This document shows, piece by piece, positions 8,161-17,294 of a stretch of 35,394 nucleotides of DNA. A model generated the notes under the pieces. It did no database searches. It saw only the letters and a program-made list of their open reading frames with translations, and had not been told where the DNA came from. The position numbers were made by a program, and so were the translations under genes. Within the stretch, counting starts at the first letter, position 1. Each line of letters begins with the position of its first letter. Location: NCBI GenBank assembly GCA_947381435.1, contig CANCVE010000039.1, positions 1 to 35,394 of the forward strand, written 5' to 3'. The DNA is from Chitinophagaceae bacterium. Its GTDB lineage: Bacteria > Bacteroidota > Bacteroidia > Chitinophagales > Chitinophagaceae.

Positions 8161-8357
8161 ATTGACAATCCGATTGCTCAAATTCACAATAATATTGACA
8201 AAATCGGCAATACGATTGATAAAATCGACAATATTATTGAGAAAATTGGCAATCTCATTGCCATAATTGACAATCCGATTGCTGCAATTCACAATAATAT
8301 TGACAAAATCGGCAATTCGATTGACAAAATTGGCAATCCGATTGCCCAAACTGGCTA
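8161..8357. repeat. 21-bp tandem array A (about 9 units)
   Basis: Units are exactly 21 bp, starting at 8176, 8197, 8218, 8239, 8260, 8281, 8302 and 8323, with partial units at both ends. A typical unit starts GACAAAATCGGCAAT and ends CGATT. There is higher-order structure: about 60 bp from 8161 recur almost unchanged 105 bp (five units) later, at 8266. Both strands stay open because 21 is a multiple of three, giving seven-residue peptide repeats (IDKIGNS on plus, NRIANFV on minus). These frames have no plausible gene context. The array directly follows a terminator. Confidence 0.9.
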
Positions 8358-8384
8358 TTAATGCTTTTGAAACAATAGAAATGA

Positions 8385-8579
8385 TTAATTTGTAGTTATT
8401 CGGAATTAGAAAACCATTTTCTTCGTAGTTCTGGATTCGTTTTGATTAACAACAACGAAAAGCAGGTTAGCATAATTAATCTAAAACTATTGGAACACTA
8501 TGCAATGTTTCAGAATTATTACTCACCAAAGGTTACCGAATTTCAATACAAGGATTTGTTGCGAAGCTTTTTGTCCTGA
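8385..8579 (+). pseudogene. Possible remnant of a protein-coding gene
   Basis: Sixty-four codons are open from just after an in-frame TGA to a TGA at 8577, with no ATG near the beginning. The translation is protein-like (SELENHFLRSSGFVLINNNE, then LLEHYAMFQNYYSPKVTEF, ending LLRSFLS). A run of this length is unlikely but not impossible in sequence this AT-rich. It looks like the 3' end of a gene whose 5' part was lost, possibly when array A expanded. No family was recognised. The rest of the gap up to 8743 shows nothing further. Confidence 0.3.
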
Positions 8580-8743
8580 TTTAGTATTAATTGCCAAATA
8601 CCTAAACCAAAGTTTATTTTACAGATTTATTTATTGAATAGAGAAAATACTTTTCTTTACACTTAAGTAAAATAGGTGTCCTGAAAACATTGACTTTATA
8701 TTTTATTGAAACAATTATTTTAACTAGTTATAATCAAAATAAA

Positions 8744-11209
8744 ATGGAATTTATTGTCTTCGCCTTAGTAGTTGCTATTCTTTTTATTCTGTTATCTTTA
8801 AAAAGTGATTTGACAGATAAGATACGTTCGCTTGACTTTCATATTCAGCAACTAAAAAAACAAATTGAAGAGGTCGCAAAATCACAATTATCTAATAACT
8901 CCATTTCATCTGATAAACAGTTTAAGGAGACACCAGTAGAACCAGTAAAACAAACAAAATCAGACTATTGGGAATCTGGGTTTAAGGTTGTTGTGGAACC
9001 TGAGGAAATTAAGCCAATTGACTTAATAAACATTTCCAGTACTGATACACTAGGAATATACGAAGAGGATTCTGTGGAATCTGTAAATGAAATTAAACCT
9101 GAACCAATAGCAGTTCCTGTAATTAATAGGCCATCTTTTGCAAACAAAAATGTGCCTAAAAAAGAAAAGCCTGATTTCTTTGAACGTAATCCTGACCTCG
9201 AAAAATTTATTGGCGAAAATTTAATAAGTAAAATTGGTATTGCCATATTGGTGCTTGCCATCGCATATTTTGTAAAGTTTGCTATTGACAATAATTGGAT
9301 CGGTGTTGTGGGGCGTGTGGGTATTGGTTTACTATGTGGCGCAATATTAACTGGGGCAGCTCATAAATTGCAAAATAGTTATAAGGCTTTCAGCTCTGTA
9401 TTGATTGGTGGAGGATTGGCTGTTTTCTATTTTACAATTACGCTGGCTTATCAACAATTTCATTTATTCAATCAAACAACTGCTTTTATTATAATGGTGA
9501 TAATTACTGCTTTTGCAGTGTGTTTGTCTTTACTATATGATAGGCAAGAAGTGGCAATCATTGCTTTGGTGGGTGGTTTTGCTTCTCCGTTTATGGCTAG
9601 CAATGGCAGTGGCGATTATAAAACGCTCTTCATTTATCTTATTATTCTAAATTGTGCTTTGCTTGCCATTGCCTTTAAAAAAGGATGGCGTATTCTTAAC
9701 TTACTTGCGTTTGCTTTTACCATCATTTTATACAATAGCTGGTTGTTTTACAGTCTAGATTATAACACGCCTGCTGCAACCTACAAAGGAGGTTTTGTAT
9801 TTGCTACTATCTTCTACCTGCTGTTTTTCAGTATCAATCTTTTGCATAATATTAAAGAAAATAAAAAGTTTCTTGCATCCGACTTTGCTATTCTACTAGC
9901 CAATACTGCTTTATATTTTGGCATTGGTCTATATCTTCTCGACAAAATGGATGCCGTATCATTGAAAGGATTATTCTGTATTTTGCTAGCCGTCATGAAT
10001 TTGATAATAACCTATACGCTATTTAAAAACAAAAAAGTAGATACAAATATTCTCTATCTGCTCATTGGTATTACACTCACTTTCATTTCTCTTACAGCAC
10101 CCATACAACTTCATGGGCATTATATTACGTTATTTTGGGCTTCAGAAACGGTGTTGTTATATTGGTTGTATCTAAAGTCGAGAATAACTTTTATCCAATG
10201 GACTTCAATGATTATTTGGGTGGCAATGACGTTTAGTTTATTGATGGACTGGCAAAACACATACGCATATACTGTAAATGCGGTAACAATTTTGTTTAAT
10301 AAAGGATTCATTGCCGGACTCTATTGTTCGGCTGCAACGTTCTTTTTATATGCTCTTTGTAGAAAAGAATCAGTGGCCTTAGAAAAGAATCTGGAATGGG
10401 GATACCATCAATATAAATCTGTTGTTCTGATAACTGGTACTGTTCTATTGTTCATAACTGGTTTATTTGAAATAGGGTATCAATTTGAACATTATTATCC
10501 AAATGAAGGCATTGCAATCTTGTATTCCCTCGCTTATATCAACTTGTTCATTTTAATAATATCAACACAAAAGACAACACTCTCACAATTAGAAAACTTT
10601 GAACAGATAAAACCTTACTTGTACATTGTGGGCATTGTAATGTATCTGATATGTGTATTTAGAATTTATCCCATTCAAGAAGCACTCTTAGAGGCACGGA
10701 TACATGTGATTCATTTTGCCATTCATTGGGTGAGTGCCTTAATAGTAGGTATATTTCTGTTTAAAATTATCAAACTTCTACGCACCATCAGTGGTGTAAA
10801 AGATGAGGATATGAATGTGTTTATTTGGCTAGTCTGTGGTGTAATTGTATTGTTTTTGAGTGTTGAAATAAACTTTCTGGTAAACCTAGTTTTCTATTCC
10901 AAAAACAACACCCTTGCCGATGTAAGTAGGGTTTACATCAAAACAGGGTTGCCGATATTGTGGGGTATCTGCTCGTTTGTGTTCATGTGGTTTGGTATGA
11001 AGTTTAAGTATAAAAAACTGCGTATAATATCTCTATCACTCTTTCTCGTGACGTTACTGAAACTATTCATATTCGATTTAAGCAATATTCCAGTTGCAGG
11101 TAAGATAGCAGCATTTTTCTGTTTGGGGGTATTACTGCTTGTAGTATCGTTTATGTATCAACGACTTAAAAAAATTATAATTGAAGATGAAAATAAAACT
11201 GTTGAATAG
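8744..11209 (+). CDS. DUF2339 polytopic membrane protein
   Basis: From the ATG at 8744 the protein has 821 residues. A TTG further upstream would add 18 residues in front of the first helix and is less likely. Order: a first membrane helix (MEFIVFALVVAILFILLSL), a short coiled coil (residues about 25-50), a charged linker to about residue 150, then some twenty or more membrane helices. FIGENLISKIGIAILVLAIA, VGRVGIGLL and VGGFASPFMAS are marks of DUF2339. The biochemical role is unknown. It overlaps the DUF3999 gene by 23 bp, so the two are co-translated, an association also known in other bacteria. An envelope role is inferred. Confidence 0.9.
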   Translation: MEFIVFALVVAILFILLSLKSDLTDKIRSLDFHIQQLKKQIEEVAKSQLSNNSISSDKQFKETPVEPVKQTKSDYWESGFKVVVEPEEIKPIDLINISSTDTLGIYEEDSVESVNEIKPEPIAVPVINRPSFANKNVPKKEKPDFFERNPDLEKFIGENLISKIGIAILVLAIAYFVKFAIDNNWIGVVGRVGIGLLCGAILTGAAHKLQNSYKAFSSVLIGGGLAVFYFTITLAYQQFHLFNQTTAFIIMVIITAFAVCLSLLYDRQEVAIIALVGGFASPFMASNGSGDYKTLFIYLIILNCALLAIAFKKGWRILNLLAFAFTIILYNSWLFYSLDYNTPAATYKGGFVFATIFYLLFFSINLLHNIKENKKFLASDFAILLANTALYFGIGLYLLDKMDAVSLKGLFCILLAVMNLIITYTLFKNKKVDTNILYLLIGITLTFISLTAPIQLHGHYITLFWASETVLLYWLYLKSRITFIQWTSMIIWVAMTFSLLMDWQNTYAYTVNAVTILFNKGFIAGLYCSAATFFLYALCRKESVALEKNLEWGYHQYKSVVLITGTVLLFITGLFEIGYQFEHYYPNEGIAILYSLAYINLFILIISTQKTTLSQLENFEQIKPYLYIVGIVMYLICVFRIYPIQEALLEARIHVIHFAIHWVSALIVGIFLFKIIKLLRTISGVKDEDMNVFIWLVCGVIVLFLSVEINFLVNLVFYSKNNTLADVSRVYIKTGLPILWGICSFVFMWFGMKFKYKKLRIISLSLFLVTLLKLFIFDLSNIPVAGKIAAFFCLGVLLLVVSFMYQRLKKIIIEDENKTVE

Positions 11210-12401
11210 ACCTATATTATTTTTTGTATTTATTGTTATCAGCTGTGTAGTTTCTGCACAATCGCACTTTAAATATAAAGCGACATTGGATAGCATAAAA
11301 CAAAGTGGTTTTTATCGAGTTCCACTTACAGCATCTATATTGGCAAAATGCCAAAGAGAATATGCAGACTTACGAATATTGGACAATGAGGGGAATCCTA
11401 CAGCCTACTTGTTGCAAACTGAAAATGGCGCATTTTACTCAACGCCAATGATTGATCTGCCAATAACTAAAAAGGAAAGAGGGGGTGATAAACAGTGGCA
11501 TATTACTGTAGAAAACAGTCTTAAAAGGGATATTGACCGTATTGTACTGACTGTAAAAGGAACTAATGCAAATAGAAATATAACCCTTTCCGGTAGTGAC
11601 GATGCCAAAAATTGGTATGTGATAACTGAGAATTATACCCCAGAGATTACCATGTTTGAACCGGGTAGAATGTCTATTTATTTCCCCTCCTGTAAATATA
11701 AATACTTTCAGATAACGCTTCTAGGTAAAGATTTATTACCAATTGATATTGAGAAGGTTAGTATTTACAGTAACAAAGTGATTGCACCACAATATTTTTC
11801 TTATCCACTTGGTTATAAGATTGTTCAACATGATAGTTCTAACAAAAAGAGTTATGTGAAAATAATTTTTGACGAGCCCTATCCAATAGAAAAAATTGAT
11901 TTGCAATTGTCTGGTGTCAAATATTTTAAAAGAAATGTAGCCATCTATAATTCATTGGATAATAGTTCATTAATTGATACCATAATTAGTTCTCAAAGTG
12001 ACAAATATTCAACTATTAATCTTTCTTGTAAAGAGAAAGAATTTTGGTTAGTAATAGATAATCTGGATGACAAACCATTGAAAGTAAATTCAATACAATG
12101 CTATCAATATGAAAGGCATTTGGATGCATATTTTGATTCTACAAAGAGGTATACACTCTACTTTGGCGATACAACTATTGCATCTCCTAACTACGATATT
12201 ACTTCTTTTAAAGACAGTATAACAAAATTAATCAAGGATGTTCCGGTAGGTAAAATTGAGAAGATTGATTACAAAACAGTCAAACCCAAATTAACTTCAA
12301 ATAAGAATGAATGGATTGTTTGGGCATGTATTGGCGTTGCATTAGTACTGTTGTTGAGTATTACATTAAAAATGCTCAAAGAAATAGGAGGTAAAAAGTA
12401 G
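11187..12401 (+). CDS. DUF3999 family envelope protein
   Basis: The ATG at 11187 (MKIKLLNRP) gives 404 residues; a TTG two codons earlier is less likely. A signal peptide (LFFVFIVISCVVSAQ) is followed by a large periplasmic region beginning with the family-typical segment SGFYRVPLTASILAK and ADLRILDNEGN. One transmembrane helix (IVWACIGVALVLLLSI) lies close to the C-terminus, with a short basic tail. DUF3999 proteins are commonly encoded next to DUF2339, and here the genes overlap, suggesting a complex with the DUF2339 protein in the inner membrane. Function unknown. Confidence 0.87.
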   Translation: MKIKLLNRPILFFVFIVISCVVSAQSHFKYKATLDSIKQSGFYRVPLTASILAKCQREYADLRILDNEGNPTAYLLQTENGAFYSTPMIDLPITKKERGGDKQWHITVENSLKRDIDRIVLTVKGTNANRNITLSGSDDAKNWYVITENYTPEITMFEPGRMSIYFPSCKYKYFQITLLGKDLLPIDIEKVSIYSNKVIAPQYFSYPLGYKIVQHDSSNKKSYVKIIFDEPYPIEKIDLQLSGVKYFKRNVAIYNSLDNSSLIDTIISSQSDKYSTINLSCKEKEFWLVIDNLDDKPLKVNSIQCYQYERHLDAYFDSTKRYTLYFGDTTIASPNYDITSFKDSITKLIKDVPVGKIEKIDYKTVKPKLTSNKNEWIVWACIGVALVLLLSITLKMLKEIGGKK

Positions 12402-12745
12402 TAGTTTAAAATAAGACGTTAACACTTTAATGAAGATGCAGAACTTAGTTCTGTGTTGGTAAGCCTAGTTGTTTATGGTATTCCCGAGAAGAAGATAATC
12501 ATAAAATAACAGACTTCGCAACCTAAAACAGCATTCATATAAACTTTTAAGAACAAACGGTATCTTGTAACCAGCATATAACTATCAAAATGGCTATTGC
12601 GTAAATGAATTCGTCTCACTTTTTTAAGATGTATTTGATGATTTAAGTTTTAAAGATTATTGAAAAATAAACAAGGGAATAAACATGATTTTTGTCATGT
12701 TTATTCCCTTGTTGTGTATTAACTTTATGTCTTAAAACGAGCTAT
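12402..12745. other. 344-bp intergenic region
   Basis: It contains a small hairpin, CAGAAC/GTTCTG (12439-12453), without a T-tract. A start-less 28-codon protein-like stretch (HFNEDAELSSVLVSLVVYG) ends near 12508 and could be a remnant. A long perfect hairpin at 12670-12713 is listed separately. Otherwise nothing was recognised. Confidence 0.4.
12670..12713. terminator. Perfect 19-bp hairpin upstream of uspA-like gene
   Basis: The arms 12670-12688 (AACAAGGGAATAAACATGA) and 12695-12713 are perfectly complementary, with a 6-nt loop, TTTTTG. It lies 32 bp before the start codon of the first UspA gene and 268 bp after the DUF3999 stop. No long T-tract follows on plus. It may be a terminator for upstream transcription or a structured 5' leader or regulatory site. 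Confidence 0.6.
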
Positions 12746-13588
12746 ATGAAAACGATATTAGTGCCTACCGATTTCTCAGATACATCATTAAAAGCAGCTA
12801 GTTATGCCATAGGCTTAGCAAAGCAAGTGCAAGCAACAAGGATTGTATTGTTTAATGCATTTTCTGCACCAATGAACACCACAATTGACCCGTTAGTTGT
12901 AGGAATTGGAATTATGGATTATGAAATGCTAGAAGGAGCCGCACTTGAAGGCCTTCAATATGTAAAAGATAAACTGTCTTCTGAATGCCCAGAAGGATTG
13001 GAGATCGAAGTATTTGCAAAATATGGTCTCCTGTCAGAAAATATTAATATCTCGTGCAAAGAAGTTGAGGCTGATGTTATAGTAATGGGAATAACTGGCG
13101 GAGGAATGGTGTCTGAAAAGTTATTTGGCAGCAATACTACCGTTGTGGCAAGGTGCGCTAATGTTCCAGTTATTATTGTGCCACCAATTAGCACCTATAA
13201 ACCAATTAGTAGGCTGCTTTTAGTATCAGACTTTGTGGCAATAGAAGAGTTTGTTCCATTTTCCGTGATAAAAAAAGTATTAGACGATACACAGGCAAAA
13301 CTTCTGATACTGCACGTTGCCGCTTCGGGTCATCATTCCCTATATGAAGGGGCTTATGAATGTTTTTCTTTTAAAGAAATGTTTGAAGGTTATCAACCAG
13401 AATTTCATTTTGTTGTAAACACTGATTTCGCTGGAGCTATAAATAAATTTGCAGAAGAAAATCATGCAGATATTGTTATGGTGATACCCAAAAAACACAG
13501 CTTTTTATCAAGTATATTTAATAAGAGTCATACAAAAGATTTGGCATTTCATAGTAATATCCCTTTAATGGCCGTTCATGAAATTTAG
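12746..13588 (+). CDS. Universal stress protein, two tandem Usp domains
   Basis: From the ATG at 12746 (MKTILVPTDFSDTS) the protein has 280 residues; an upstream TTG would start inside the long hairpin and is rejected. Domain 1 (about 1-148) has the Usp opening ILVPTDFSD and the ATP-binding pattern G-x2-G-x9-G-(S/T) in MGITGGGMVSEKLFGSN, then VPVIIVP. Domain 2 (about 155-280) begins LLLVSDF and ends VMVIPKKHSFLSSIF...SNIPLMAVHE, lacking the glycine-rich ATP motif. The protein is cytoplasmic. Paralogous to the next gene; the pair arose by duplication. A stress or starvation role is known for the family but not shown here. Confidence 0.92.
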   Translation: MKTILVPTDFSDTSLKAASYAIGLAKQVQATRIVLFNAFSAPMNTTIDPLVVGIGIMDYEMLEGAALEGLQYVKDKLSSECPEGLEIEVFAKYGLLSENINISCKEVEADVIVMGITGGGMVSEKLFGSNTTVVARCANVPVIIVPPISTYKPISRLLLVSDFVAIEEFVPFSVIKKVLDDTQAKLLILHVAASGHHSLYEGAYECFSFKEMFEGYQPEFHFVVNTDFAGAINKFAEENHADIVMVIPKKHSFLSSIFNKSHTKDLAFHSNIPLMAVHEI

Positions 13589-13685
13589 TAAATTCAAACA
13601 ATAATTTAAAGCTTAAAAATGACATTATAAGTCTAATTTTCTTCAAATAAATAACTATTGAACATCTTTAAATAAACAAGTGATT

Positions 13686-14534
13686 ATGAACACTATACTT
13701 CTGCCGACCGATTTTTCTGATGCTTCTATTTCTGCTGGAAAGTATGCATTGGCTTTTGCTAAACAAGTTAATGCAAAAAAAATAATATTATACCATACTT
13801 ATATTGTACCAATAAATTTCAATGTAATACCTACAGAACCAGTATTGATTGATGAAGATGTTGCCGACTTTGAGATAATGAAAGATAGTGCCATTAATGA
13901 ACTTAAATTGTTTAAAGAAGAATTAAAATCAGATGATTTTCCTGATATTGAGTTTGTAAACCTTGTCAATTATGGGTTCTTTACGGAGGATATTAAGAAA
14001 GTACAAGCTGAAATAAATGTTGATATTATAATTATGGGTATAAATGGGGGAGGAGCCTTTACTGAAAATATAATTGGAAGTGATTCTGTTGTGGTTGCAA
14101 GGCAGTCTACGGTACCTGTAATTATTGTTCCTAATAAAAGTAAATTTACCAGGATAAATAAAGTTGCATTAATCTCAGATTTTATTGATATTGAAAAATC
14201 TGTTCCTACTAAACAAATTATATGTTTATTGGATGAAACTAAAGCTCAATTACATATTCTACATGTTTCAAAAAATGCTGGTGATTCATTTGATAAAACG
14301 TCTGTAGAGTGTCAACAGTTTAATACGTTGTTTAATGGCTACAATCCTGTATTTCATATTGAAGAAGCCTTAGTATTTGCAGATGGAGTTAACGACTTTG
14401 TAGAATCTGAATCAATTGATTTGGTAATAATAATACCCAAGAAACATAATCTCTTAGAAAGTCTTTTTATAAAAAGTCACACTAAGGAATTAGCTTTTCA
14501 TAGTCACAAACCATTGTTTGTAGTTCATAGTTAA
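13686..14534 (+). CDS. Universal stress protein, two tandem Usp domains
   Basis: From the ATG at 13686 (MNTILLPTDFSDAS) the protein has 282 residues; the GTG two codons earlier is less likely. It has the same architecture as the preceding gene: an N-terminal Usp domain with the ATP motif MGINGGGAFTENIIGSD followed by VPVIIVPN, and a C-terminal Usp domain with KVALISDFIDIEKSVP and IIPKKHNLLESLFIKSHTKELAFHSHKP, where the glycine motif is lost. Near-identical C-terminal blocks (KSHTK-LAFHS) show recent tandem duplication. It is 97 bp after its paralogue and ends at a shared terminator with clpC. Confidence 0.92.
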   Translation: MNTILLPTDFSDASISAGKYALAFAKQVNAKKIILYHTYIVPINFNVIPTEPVLIDEDVADFEIMKDSAINELKLFKEELKSDDFPDIEFVNLVNYGFFTEDIKKVQAEINVDIIIMGINGGGAFTENIIGSDSVVVARQSTVPVIIVPNKSKFTRINKVALISDFIDIEKSVPTKQIICLLDETKAQLHILHVSKNAGDSFDKTSVECQQFNTLFNGYNPVFHIEEALVFADGVNDFVESESIDLVIIIPKKHNLLESLFIKSHTKELAFHSHKPLFVVHS

Positions 14535-14554
14535 TCATAAATTTTTAAACATAA

Positions 14555-14605
14555 AAACAAAAAGAGGAGACAATCTTAATGATAGAATGTCTCCTCTTTT
14601 TGTTT
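14555..14605. terminator. Bidirectional Rho-independent terminator
   Basis: An 18-bp perfect stem (14555-14572 with 14588-14605, core AAAAAGAGGAGACA) around a 15-nt loop, with A- and T-tracts built into the stem ends. It serves the second UspA gene (+) and clpC (-). Confidence 0.9.
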
Positions 14606-14620
14606 AATGTAAATGCTTAA

Positions 14621-17194
14621 TTATTGAGAGTTTGTACTCTCCTCTGTTTCCGCAGGCGTCTCCTCGTTACGTTTTATTTCGTATTTTATTTTGCCATTTT
14701 CCTTATCTAATATTGCCAACAGAGTGTCTCCACTTTTAATATTCATGTTCAATATCTCCTCAGCCAAAGGATCTTCAAGATGTTTCTGAATTGCTCGGTG
14801 TAAAGGTCTTGCACCAAAGTTTACATCGTAACCTTTTTCAGCAATAAAGTCTTTTGCTTCATCAGTAATCTGTAATGAATAACCCATATTTGCTAAGCGC
14901 TTGTAAACACCTTGCATCACAATATCAATAATAGAAAATATATTCTCTTTGGTAAGTGAATTGAAGATAATTACATCATCTATTCTATTCAAAAACTCTG
15001 GCGAAAAAGTCTTCTTTAATGATTTCTCAATTACAGCCTTATTGTTTTCTTCTTGATTTTGAACCCTTGTTGCTGTGGCAAAACCAACGCCATCCCCAAA
15101 TTCCTTCAATTGCCTAACGCCAATATTTGAAGTCATGATAATCAGACTATTTTTAAAGTCTATTTTCCTTCCTAAACCATCTGTCAATTGTCCATCATCA
15201 AGTACTTGAAGCAAAATGTTGTAAATATCTGGATGCGCTTTTTCTATTTCATCCAATAATATTACAGAATAAGGTTTACGTCTTACTTTTTCGGTTAGTT
15301 GTCCGCCTTCTTCATATCCTACATATCCTGGAGGGGCACCAATTAAACGGCTTACCGTAAACTTCTCCATATATTCACTCATGTCAATGCGGATTAGTGC
15401 ATCTTCACTATCAAACATATATTTTGCTAAACTTCTAGCTAGTTCTGTTTTACCAACACCTGTTGGACCCAAGAAAATGAAGCTTCCAATAGGTTTTTTA
15501 GGGTCTTTCAGTCCCACCCTGTTACGTTGAATAGCTTTGGTAACTTTGCTGATGGCATCTTCTTGTCCTATCACCATGCCGCGCATGTCTTCACTCATTC
15601 TGCGAAGCTTTTCTGTTTCAGCCTGTACCATTCTTTTCACCGGAATACCCGTCATCATACTAATTACCTCAGCAATATTATCTTCAGTAATTGGATATCT
15701 CTTGTGTTTACTATCTTCTTCCCAAATTCCTTTTGCCTTTTCTAGTTCTTCCCCAAGTTTCTTTTCTTTATCTCTTAGGCTTGCGGCTTCTTCAAAACGT
15801 TGGCTTTTTACAACCTTATTCTTTTCTATTTTAACCTCTTCTATTTGCTTTTCTAGTTCAATGATGTCTTCAGGAACATTTATGTTTTTTAAGTGTACCC
15901 TTGCACCAACCTCATCTAGAACGTCAATTGCTTTGTCGGGCAACAAACGATCTGTCATATACCTATCACTAAGCTTCACACAGGCTTCTATGGCAGCTTC
16001 GTCATAGTTTACATTGTGGTAATCTTCATATTTACTCTTAATGTTAGTTAATATCTGAATAGTTTCATCTACGGAAGGTGGTTCGATTAATACTTTTTGG
16101 AAACGTCTGTCCAATGCACCATCTTTTTCAATGAATTGCCTGTATTCATCCAATGTAGAGGCACCAATGCATTGCAATTCTCCACGTGCCAAGGCAGGTT
16201 TAAATATATTGCTAGCATCCAAGCTTCCGCTTGCACCACCAGCGCCTACAATAGTGTGTATTTCATCAATGAAAAGAATTACATCTCTGTTTTTCTCTAG
16301 TTCATTCATGATGGCCTTCATTCTTTCTTCAAATTGACCACGATATTTAGTGCCAGCTACCAATGCAGCAAGGTCTAATGAAATCACTCTCTTATCAAAA
16401 AGTACCCTACTTACCTTTCTTTGCACTATTCTCAGGGCCAATCCTTCCACTATAGCAGTTTTACCCACACCAGGTTCTCCTATAAGTATTGGATTGTTCT
16501 TTTTTCGTCTAGATAAAATCTGCGATACTCTTTCTATCTCAGTTTCTCTACCTACTATTGGATCCAGCGTACCCGCTTCTGCCATTTTGGTTATATCTCT
16601 ACCAAAATTATCTAATACAGGAGTCTTGCTCTTGATGGCAGGATTTGGTTTGCCCGATGATGGATTGCTTTTAGGTTGTTGATAACCACCGCCACGTTTT
16701 TCATCATCAAATTCATCATCATTATCATCTGGGAATTCATTTTTTGGATTGATAGAGCTACCAACCATCCCCAATTCGTTTCTAAACATATCGTAGTCCA
16801 CGTCAAATTGATTTAATATTTGTGTTGCAATATTTTCCTTATTCTTCAATATGCTAAGCATCAAATGTTCTGTTTCTACATACGGACTCTTTAAGGCTTT
16901 TGCTTCCAGTACTGTTACCCTAATTACTTTTTCTGCTTGTTTTGTAAGTGGCAGGCTGTTAATGTTGGCAATATGTTTTCCTGTTTTATCTTTCACAGCC
17001 AACTCTATTTCCTTACGTAGCTCATATAAGTCTACATTTAGTCGCTGTAATACTTTGATAGCAGTATTTTCTCCATCTCGTATTAATCCCAACAAAAGAT
17101 GTTCTGTACCAATGAAATCATTACCTAATCTGAGGGCTTCCTCTCTGCTGAAGGAGATGATTTCTTTAACTTGAGGTGAAAAATTATTATCCAT
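14621..17194 (-). CDS. clpC: ClpC, AAA+ unfoldase of the Clp protease
   Basis: An 857-residue HSP100 ATPase. Two Clp_N repeats cover about residues 1-143. The first AAA+ module has Walker A GEPGVGKT (239-246) and Walker B ILFIDE (306-311). A UVR-type middle segment, QRFEEAASLRDKEKKL, lies near 465-480. The second AAA+ module has Walker A GPTGVGKT (576-583) and Walker B VILLDE (644-649). The ClpP-docking loop is GVGF (702-705), so it should pair with ClpP to degrade misfolded proteins. Between Clp_N and AAA1 is an acidic then Gly/Ser/Pro-rich linker (about 150-190) longer than in Bacillus ClpC. Convergent with stress-protein genes and preceded by a palindromic TGTACA pair. Confidence 0.95.
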   Translation of the reverse strand: MDNNFSPQVKEIISFSREEALRLGNDFIGTEHLLLGLIRDGENTAIKVLQRLNVDLYELRKEIELAVKDKTGKHIANINSLPLTKQAEKVIRVTVLEAKALKSPYVETEHLMLSILKNKENIATQILNQFDVDYDMFRNELGMVGSSINPKNEFPDDNDDEFDDEKRGGGYQQPKSNPSSGKPNPAIKSKTPVLDNFGRDITKMAEAGTLDPIVGRETEIERVSQILSRRKKNNPILIGEPGVGKTAIVEGLALRIVQRKVSRVLFDKRVISLDLAALVAGTKYRGQFEERMKAIMNELEKNRDVILFIDEIHTIVGAGGASGSLDASNIFKPALARGELQCIGASTLDEYRQFIEKDGALDRRFQKVLIEPPSVDETIQILTNIKSKYEDYHNVNYDEAAIEACVKLSDRYMTDRLLPDKAIDVLDEVGARVHLKNINVPEDIIELEKQIEEVKIEKNKVVKSQRFEEAASLRDKEKKLGEELEKAKGIWEEDSKHKRYPITEDNIAEVISMMTGIPVKRMVQAETEKLRRMSEDMRGMVIGQEDAISKVTKAIQRNRVGLKDPKKPIGSFIFLGPTGVGKTELARSLAKYMFDSEDALIRIDMSEYMEKFTVSRLIGAPPGYVGYEEGGQLTEKVRRKPYSVILLDEIEKAHPDIYNILLQVLDDGQLTDGLGRKIDFKNSLIIMTSNIGVRQLKEFGDGVGFATATRVQNQEENNKAVIEKSLKKTFSPEFLNRIDDVIIFNSLTKENIFSIIDIVMQGVYKRLANMGYSLQITDEAKDFIAEKGYDVNFGARPLHRAIQKHLEDPLAEEILNMNIKSGDTLLAILDKENGKIKYEIKRNEETPAETEESTNSQ

Positions 17195-17214
17195 GTAGCT
17201 ATTTTATTTTCTTA

Positions 17215-17228
17215 TGTACAGTTGTACA
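17215..17228. promoter_or_regulatory. Palindromic site upstream of clpC
   Basis: TGTACAGTTGTACA consists of two TGTACA half sites, each itself a palindrome, separated by GT. It sits 21-34 bp before the clpC start codon in the 100-bp divergent region shared with the STAS gene. It could be an operator for a stress regulator. No regulator is identified. Confidence 0.35.
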
Positions 17229-17294
17229 ATAGTAACGATTATTTTTGAAGAATTTAATTGAAGATTTATTCACACGTTGTTAATCTAAAGAATC

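Noticed and set aside
8101-8361. Open frames on both strands with seven-residue repeats (IDKIGN / NRIANFV)
   Set aside because: They are a by-product of a 21-bp tandem array staying open in several frames. Both cross the terminator hairpin of the preceding gene and have no normal gene context.
12692-12745. Upstream TTG start for the first UspA gene
   Set aside because: It lies within the loop of the perfect hairpin and would add a Cys-rich stretch foreign to Usp proteins. The ATG at 12746 gives the standard opening.
15527-17174. Several plus-strand frames of 60-156 codons
   Set aside because: They are antisense shadows of clpC, Ser/Leu-rich and without domains.
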